From Nocardioides sp. WS12 (GTDB taxonomy: Bacteria > Actinomycetota > Actinomycetes > Propionibacteriales > Nocardioidaceae): a stretch of 64,000 bases of DNA. Under the pieces are notes generated by a model that ran no database searches, had not been told where the DNA came from, and saw only the letters and a list, made by a program, of their open reading frames with translations. Each line of letters starts with the position of its first letter. Within the stretch, counting starts at the first letter, position 1. Both the position numbers and the translations under genes were made by a program. This document shows positions 59,223 through 64,000 of this stretch, piece by piece. The stretch spans positions 3,658,001 to 3,722,000 of the forward strand of contig NZ_CP053928.1 in the NCBI RefSeq assembly GCF_014108865.1, read 5' to 3'.

Positions 59223-60256
59223 AGGCCGGCCACCCGTCGACCGCGGGCCACGGCGATCAGGACAGGCGCTCCGATGAGGGCGGCCACGACCCCCGCCTCG
59301 AGTTCGTCGGCCTTGACCAGGCGGCCGATGATGTCGGCGGTCAGCAGCATGACCGGCCCCAGAAGGGCGCACAGCGGAACGATCCAGCGATAGTCCGTGC
59401 CGACGAGGCGACGAGCCGCATGCGGGACCGCGAGACCGACGAGGGCGATCGGGCCAGCCAGGGCGGTCGCCGTACCGGCGAGGCAGATGATGGCCAGTCC
59501 GGCGATCGCGCGAGTGGTGCCCACGCTCTGGCCCAGGGCGGCGGCAACGTCGTCGCCGAGCGCCAGGCCGTTGAGACGGTGCGCCGAGAACAACCCGATG
59601 GCGGCACCCGCGGCAATGAACGGCCACAGCACTTCGACCGCGGCCAGGTCGCGTCCGTTGAGGGCGCCGACCGCCCAGAACCGGAGGCTGTTGAAGGCGT
59701 CGATGTCGCGGAACAGCACGAGGTTCGAGATGGGGGTGAGCAGCGCCGTCAACGTCGCGCCGGCGAGCGCCAGTTGCACCGGACGGCCGTGGCCGATGGC
59801 GAAGACCGTGATCGCAGCGATCGCCGCACCGAGGAAGGCGAACCACACGGCACCGACCGGAGAGATGACGCCGAACGCCGTCGCGGCGACGACGATGCCC
59901 AGGGCGGCGCCGGCGTTGAGCCCGAGCAGGCCGGGGTCGGCCAGCGGGTTCCGGGTGATCCCCTGGGCGAGGACGCCGGCCAGTCCGAGGGCAGTACCGG
60001 CCAGCAACGCGATGATCGTGCGCGGCACCCGCTGCCCGCGAATCACCGCGTGGTCCACGTTGCCGGCGACCGGATCGGTCAGTGCCCGCCAGGACTCACC
60101 GATGGCGACCTCACGCACCCCCAGCGCCAGGCTCAGGACGACGCCGAACAGGACCAGCACCAGCGCACCCACGAGGATCAGCGCACGCGAGGTGGATCCG
60201 GACGTGACCAGCGCACGCTCCGGAGCCAGCGCCGCGGCCTCATCCAAGGTATGCAT
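59219..60256 (-). CDS. Iron-siderophore ABC transporter permease 1 (FecCD family)
   Basis: 345 residues, about ten helices. Hallmarks: RVPRTIIALLAGTALGLAGVLAQGITRNPLADPGLLGLNAGAALGIV and GPIALVGLAVPHAARRLVG. First gene of the importer operon. The iron box at 60245-60263 overlaps its start codon, so either the message is leaderless or the true start is slightly downstream. Confidence 0.92.
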   Translation of the reverse strand: MHTLDEAAALAPERALVTSGSTSRALILVGALVLVLFGVVLSLALGVREVAIGESWRALTDPVAGNVDHAVIRGQRVPRTIIALLAGTALGLAGVLAQGITRNPLADPGLLGLNAGAALGIVVAATAFGVISPVGAVWFAFLGAAIAAITVFAIGHGRPVQLALAGATLTALLTPISNLVLFRDIDAFNSLRFWAVGALNGRDLAAVEVLWPFIAAGAAIGLFSAHRLNGLALGDDVAAALGQSVGTTRAIAGLAIICLAGTATALAGPIALVGLAVPHAARRLVGTDYRWIVPLCALLGPVMLLTADIIGRLVKADELEAGVVAALIGAPVLIAVARGRRVAGL

Positions 60257-60263
60257 AACCTAA
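60245..60263 (-). promoter_or_regulatory. IdeR/DtxR iron box overlapping the permease start
   Basis: The minus strand reads TTAGGTTATGCATACCTTG, 14 of 19 matching the DtxR/IdeR consensus. The ATG at 60256-60254 is inside the box. Confidence 0.75.
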
Positions 60264-60285
60264 GTTTCCCACACGGGGTGGACCG

Positions 60286-60834
60286 TCAGGAAAGCAGGAT
60301 GCGCACACCGATCCCGATCAGGATCAGGCCACCGGCCAGGGTTGCCCAGCGACCGAGTCGCTCCCCCACCCGGGCGCCGATGAACACCGCGGCCAGCGCG
60401 AGAGCGAACGTGATGACGCCGATCAGTACGACAGCCAGCAGGACGTTGACCTCGAGGACGCCGAAGGTGACACCGACGGCCGCGGCGTCGATCGACGTGG
60501 CGATGGCCAGCGGCAGCACCGAACGCACGGTCACGGTCGGAGTCGTGTGCTCGTCCGCGTCATCCCCGAACGACTCCCACAGCATCTTCGCGCCGATCAG
60601 GCTCAGCAGACCGAACGCGATCCACGGAGTCGCGGTCTCGACGGCGTCGGCGAACCAGAACGCCAGCACCCAGCCGAGCACCGGCATCAGCGCCTGGAAC
60701 AGCCCGAACATGCCGGCCATCAACAGGGCGTCGCGCCACCGGGGGCGGCGCAACTGGAGCCCCTCGGCGAGCGACACAGCGACCGCATCCATGGCCAGGG
60801 CAAAGGCAAGGATGACGAGTTCGAGGGTGGTCAC
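60286..60834 (-). CDS. mntP: Manganese efflux pump MntP
   Basis: 182 residues, six transmembrane helices in two repeats. Conserved acidic residues for Mn2+: D16 in FALAMDAVAVSLAEG and D116 in IATSIDAAAVGVTFG, with DDADEH in the central loop. It exports Mn2+ across the cytoplasmic membrane. GTG start. The 5' region carries the glnE terminator but none of the landmarks of the yybP-ykoY manganese riboswitch that often precedes mntP. Confidence 0.93.
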   Translation of the reverse strand: MTTLELVILAFALAMDAVAVSLAEGLQLRRPRWRDALLMAGMFGLFQALMPVLGWVLAFWFADAVETATPWIAFGLLSLIGAKMLWESFGDDADEHTTPTVTVRSVLPLAIATSIDAAAVGVTFGVLEVNVLLAVVLIGVITFALALAAVFIGARVGERLGRWATLAGGLILIGIGVRILLS

Positions 60835-60873
60835 TGACGATTCCGTTCCATGAGCGAGCGGCCTCAGTCCGCC

Positions 60874-60923
60874 AAAAAGCGAGGCGCCGGGCCGCGACCT
60901 CTGGGGGGGTCGGTCGCGGCCCG
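60874..60923 (-). terminator. Intrinsic terminator downstream of glnE
   Basis: The perfect 12-bp stem CGGGCCGCGACC / GGTCGCGGCCCG (60888-60899 with 60912-60923) is followed on the minus strand, after a short spacer, by TTTTT (60878-60874). It lies between glnE and mntP. Confidence 0.75.
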
Positions 60924-60993
60924 ACGCCGTCCATCATGTCATACCAATGGTTCGCTTGGGCCATCTGGGGCAGGACCGCATCCCGGTTTCAAC

Positions 60994-63987
60994 TCACTCC
61001 CAGAAGACCCGATCCACCACCGCGCGGGCCCTGCGCGTGATCCGCAGATAGTCGTCCAGAACCCGGTCCGTTTCGTCCAGTTGATAGCCCAGGATCCCCG
61101 CCGTCGCGCGCCTCTCGATCGTCGCGCGAGGGAACTGGTCGCCCGCGCGGCCGCGAGCGAGGAGCAGTCCGTTGCGCACCCGCGAGGCCATCCGCCACGA
61201 GGTCGCGAGGGTCTCGGCGTCCTCGTGGGTGAGCAGGTCGGCGTCGGCAGCCGCCGTCAGCGCGGCCAGGGTCTGCGCGGTGCGCAAGCCCTCGACGCGG
61301 GCGCCGTACCGCAGTTGCAGCAACTGCACCGTCCACTCGATGTCGGCCAGTCCCCCGCGGCCGAGCTTGAAGTGCAGGGTCGGGTCGGCGCCACGCGGCA
61401 ACCGCTCCTTGTCCACCCGCCCCTTGATCCGGCGGACCTCCACGATGTCGTCATCGCTCAGGCCCCCTTCGGGGTAGCGCAACGGGTCGATCAGCGCCGT
61501 GAAGCGCGCGCGCAGGTCGGCGTCACCCACCACGGCGTCCGCGCGGAGCAGCGCCTGCGCCTCCCACACGTGCGACCACTTCGCGTAGTACGCCGCGTAG
61601 GAATCGAGGGTCCGGACCAGCGGCCCCTGGCGTCCTTCGGGGCGCAGGTCGGCGTCGACCACGAGCGCGGGGTCGGGACCTGGCGCGCCCAGCGCTCGTC
61701 GTACCTCTTCGGCAACGGCACGGGCGTAGGTACCGGCCTCGTGGGCGTCGACCCCCTCGACCGGATCGTGCACGAAGAGGACGTCGGCGTCGCTGCCGTA
61801 GGACAGCTCGAAACCGCCGTATCGGCCCATCGCGATGATCGCGATCCGGGTCGGCGCGTCCTCGAGGTGGCGCTGGCGCCGGACGGTCTGGCCGGCGACC
61901 TCGAGGGTCGCCCCCAACGTCGCGTCGGTCAGTCGGGAGAGCGCGAAGCCGACCTCGTCGACGGTGACCAGCCCGAGCACGTCACCGGCCGCGATGCGCA
62001 ACAGTTCGCGTCGTCGTACGGCGCGCACGGCACGGACCGCCTTCTCCCCCTCCTGGCGACGAGCGCTCGCGAGCATCTCCTCGGTGAGGGCGTCCGAGCC
62101 CAGCGGCCGGAGGTCGCCCGCGAGCAGGCGCACCCCGGCCGGCTCGCGCTCGAGCAGGTCGGTGCAGTAGCGGGAGGTCGCCAGCAGGTGCGCCAGTCGC
62201 TCGGCGACCTCGCCCTCGTCGCGGAGCGTGGAGAGGTACCACGGAGTCCGCCCGAGCTCCTCGCTGATCCGCCGAAAGCCGAACAGTCCCCCATCGGGAT
62301 CCGGGCACTCCGCGAACCACTGCAGCATCGCGGGCAGCAGGGTGCGCTGGATCGCGGAGGTCCGACTGACACCGGACGTGAGCGCTTCCAGGTTGCGCAG
62401 CGCTGCCTGCGGGTCGGCGTACCCCAAGGCCGCGAGCCGCGCCCCCGCCGCTTCCGAGGACAGGCGGACCTCGTCGGAGCCGATCCTGGCAACGGCGCTG
62501 AGCAGCGGCCGGTAGAAGATCTTCTGGTGCAGCCGACTGACCTCGCGGCGGTAGTCCTGCCAGGTGTCGTCGAGCCTCTTCTCGGACTCCTTGAGGAAGC
62601 CCAGGCTGCGCCCGAGGCGCCGCATCGACGGCGCGTCGGAGGGTACGACGTGCGTGCGCTGCATCCGGTAGAGCTGGATGCGGTGCTCCAACTGGCGGAG
62701 GAAGCCGTAGGCGCGATGGAGCGCCTCACCGTCCTCCCGGCCGACGTAGCCACCGCGGCTCAACTCGGCCAGGGCGCTCAGCGTGGTGGACGGCCGGATC
62801 CGCTCGTCGGCGCGCCCGTGGACGAGTTGCAGCAACTGGACCGCGAACTCGACGTCGCGCAGGCCACCGGAACCGAGCTTGAGCTGGCGATCGGCTTCCT
62901 TCGCGGGGATGTGTTCCAGGACCCGTCGACGCATGGCGCGGGCTGCATCCACGAAGCCCTCCCGGTCGGCCGCCGACCACACCATCGGAGCGACCATGTC
63001 GACGAAGGCGCGGCCCAGGGCGAGGTCCCCGGCGACCGGCCGGGCCTTGAGCAGCGCCTGGAACTCCCACTGCTCGGCCCAGCGCTCATAATAGCTCTGG
63101 TGACTGGCGAGGGTCCGGCTCAACGGGCCCGCCTTGCCCTCCGGCCGCAGGGCGGCGTCGACCGGCCAGATGGTGCCCTCGGCCGTGTGCTGCGAGCAGA
63201 CCTGCATCAACTGGGCCGCGAGGCGGGACGCGATCTTCCCGGCGGCCGACACGATGGCCCCGTCCGCATCGGGGTCGGCCGGCTCGTGGAGGAAGATCAC
63301 GTCGACGTCGGAGACGTAGTTCAGTTCGTGGCCACCGCACTTGCCCATCGCGATCACCGCGAGCCGCACGGTGGCGGACTCGGGACCGACCCGCTGGCGC
63401 GCGACGGCGAGCGCTGCGTCGAGCGTTCCCGCAGCGAGGTCCGAGAGTTCGGCCGCCGCGTCGTCAACACCCAGGTGGTGGGCCAGGTCCCGGGAAGCCA
63501 GGCGCAGCAACTGGCGGCGGTACTCGACGCGCAGCGCGTCGATCGCCTCGTGATCAGGTGCCGTCGCGACCGGCGAGGCGTCCGCGGCATCGGCGCCGAC
63601 CGCCGCCAGCAGTGACGCCCGCATTGCCCACGCCGCCGGGCGGGTCGACCCGAGATCCGGATCGGTGAGCTCGCGCCACTGCTCGGGATGCTGGCACAGG
63701 TGATCCGCCAGGGCGGTGCTCGCGCCGAGCACGCAGAGCAGGCGCATCGCCGTACCCTCGTCGTCGCGAAGGGCGGTCAGCAGCGCCTCGCGATCGTCGA
63801 CAGCGGCCGCCAGCCGACACAGCGCGGTCAGTGCCGCGTCCGGGTCGGCCGTCTGACCGAGGAACGCGAGCAGGTCCACCCCACCCGCCCCGAGCTCCTC
63901 GAGTTCCGTGACGGCGCGGTCGAGTTCGACGAACCCCAGCCGCAGCAGGTCGCTGCGGGTGGTCCGTCGAAGGTCGGCCGGCGTCAC
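60994..63987 (-). CDS. glnE: Bifunctional glutamine synthetase adenylyltransferase/deadenylyltransferase
   Basis: 997 residues, full length. The N-terminal deadenylylating (AR) nucleotidyltransferase domain has GKCGGHELNYVSDVDVIF (SDVDV at 226-230), and the C-terminal adenylylating (AT) domain has GRYGGFELSYGSDADVLF (SDADV at 732-736). Each is followed by a four-helix GlnD-type regulatory bundle (KLGSGGLRDVEFAVQLLQL and KLGRGGLADIEWTVQLLQL). It tunes GlnA activity to nitrogen state through the PII protein. GTG 63987. The genes upstream lie outside the window. Confidence 0.96.
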   Translation of the reverse strand: MTPADLRRTTRSDLLRLGFVELDRAVTELEELGAGGVDLLAFLGQTADPDAALTALCRLAAAVDDREALLTALRDDEGTAMRLLCVLGASTALADHLCQHPEQWRELTDPDLGSTRPAAWAMRASLLAAVGADAADASPVATAPDHEAIDALRVEYRRQLLRLASRDLAHHLGVDDAAAELSDLAAGTLDAALAVARQRVGPESATVRLAVIAMGKCGGHELNYVSDVDVIFLHEPADPDADGAIVSAAGKIASRLAAQLMQVCSQHTAEGTIWPVDAALRPEGKAGPLSRTLASHQSYYERWAEQWEFQALLKARPVAGDLALGRAFVDMVAPMVWSAADREGFVDAARAMRRRVLEHIPAKEADRQLKLGSGGLRDVEFAVQLLQLVHGRADERIRPSTTLSALAELSRGGYVGREDGEALHRAYGFLRQLEHRIQLYRMQRTHVVPSDAPSMRRLGRSLGFLKESEKRLDDTWQDYRREVSRLHQKIFYRPLLSAVARIGSDEVRLSSEAAGARLAALGYADPQAALRNLEALTSGVSRTSAIQRTLLPAMLQWFAECPDPDGGLFGFRRISEELGRTPWYLSTLRDEGEVAERLAHLLATSRYCTDLLEREPAGVRLLAGDLRPLGSDALTEEMLASARRQEGEKAVRAVRAVRRRELLRIAAGDVLGLVTVDEVGFALSRLTDATLGATLEVAGQTVRRQRHLEDAPTRIAIIAMGRYGGFELSYGSDADVLFVHDPVEGVDAHEAGTYARAVAEEVRRALGAPGPDPALVVDADLRPEGRQGPLVRTLDSYAAYYAKWSHVWEAQALLRADAVVGDADLRARFTALIDPLRYPEGGLSDDDIVEVRRIKGRVDKERLPRGADPTLHFKLGRGGLADIEWTVQLLQLRYGARVEGLRTAQTLAALTAAADADLLTHEDAETLATSWRMASRVRNGLLLARGRAGDQFPRATIERRATAGILGYQLDETDRVLDDYLRITRRARAVVDRVFWE

Positions 63988-64000
63988 GGAACCATCCTCA

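Noticed and set aside
60835..60993. yybP-ykoY manganese riboswitch before mntP
   Set aside because: I looked for its conserved landmarks on the minus strand and found none; the hairpin here is better explained as the glnE terminator.
60850..63615. A 921-codon plus-strand open frame opposite glnE
   Set aside because: Antisense shadow; glnE has both nucleotidyltransferase motifs and full length.

Overview
The window is high-GC, gene-dense DNA (I estimate about 70% G+C by eye) from an actinobacterium. GTG starts, ATGA/GTGA gene overlaps, leaderless-looking promoters, glnE, a fused cydDC, DosS/DosR homologues and IdeR-type iron boxes all point to Actinobacteria. A short interspersed element and an over-represented GTCGTAC word make a Nocardioides-like genome (Nocardioidaceae) my best guess; this is inference, with no 16S or marker search behind it. 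I see no tRNA, rRNA, CRISPR array, prophage or transposase.

Layout. 0-3.8 kb: two unknown membrane proteins and a 600-residue acyl-CoA dehydrogenase next to a near-perfect 54-bp palindrome. 4-15.5 kb: an HNH endonuclease, then a polyamine uptake and catabolism regulon. It has an Lrp/AsnC regulator coupled to an isocitrate lyase/PEP mutase-family enzyme, a four-gene spermidine/putrescine ABC transporter, a class III aminotransferase, and an aldehyde dehydrogenase - saccharopine dehydrogenase-like - FAD oxidoreductase operon. Both divergent control regions carry the same 17-bp motif. 15.5-22.9 kb: a secreted fibronectin-III/Calx-beta-like protein, a 5'-3' exonuclease, an acyl-CoA carboxyltransferase, an acylglycerolphosphate acyltransferase, a zf-UBP protein and a metallophosphoesterase.

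22.9-38 kb is a DosR-type hypoxia/redox-stress island: two PNPOx-fold proteins, a DosS-like sensor kinase with both heme-pocket residues, a DosR-like regulator, an Acg-type nitroreductase-like protein, cytochrome bd oxidase (cydA, cydB, fused cydDC), two tandem-domain universal stress proteins, a flavodoxin-like protein and phosphoketolase. Five copies of GGGCCRAARGWCCY sit in front of these units. The respiratory, stress and fermentative genes would therefore be switched together when oxygen falls or NO rises.

38-45.3 kb: an AraC-type regulator faces an operon of quinone oxidoreductase, TauD/TfdA dioxygenase, BKACE, MFS transporter, alpha/beta hydrolase, a 28-residue ORF and a YeiH-family transporter, possibly an organosulfonate catabolic system. 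45.3-50.2 kb: a YbjN-like protein, an unusual SDR and a two-subunit molybdenum hydroxylase. 50.3-56.2 kb: a MASE1-PAS-GGDEF cyclase, a PAS-PAS-GGDEF-EAL protein, a processive family 2 glycosyltransferase and a 72-residue membrane protein, suggesting c-di-GMP-linked polysaccharide synthesis. 56.3-60.3 kb: an iron-siderophore ABC importer with two iron boxes. 60.3-64 kb: mntP, a terminator, and glnE.
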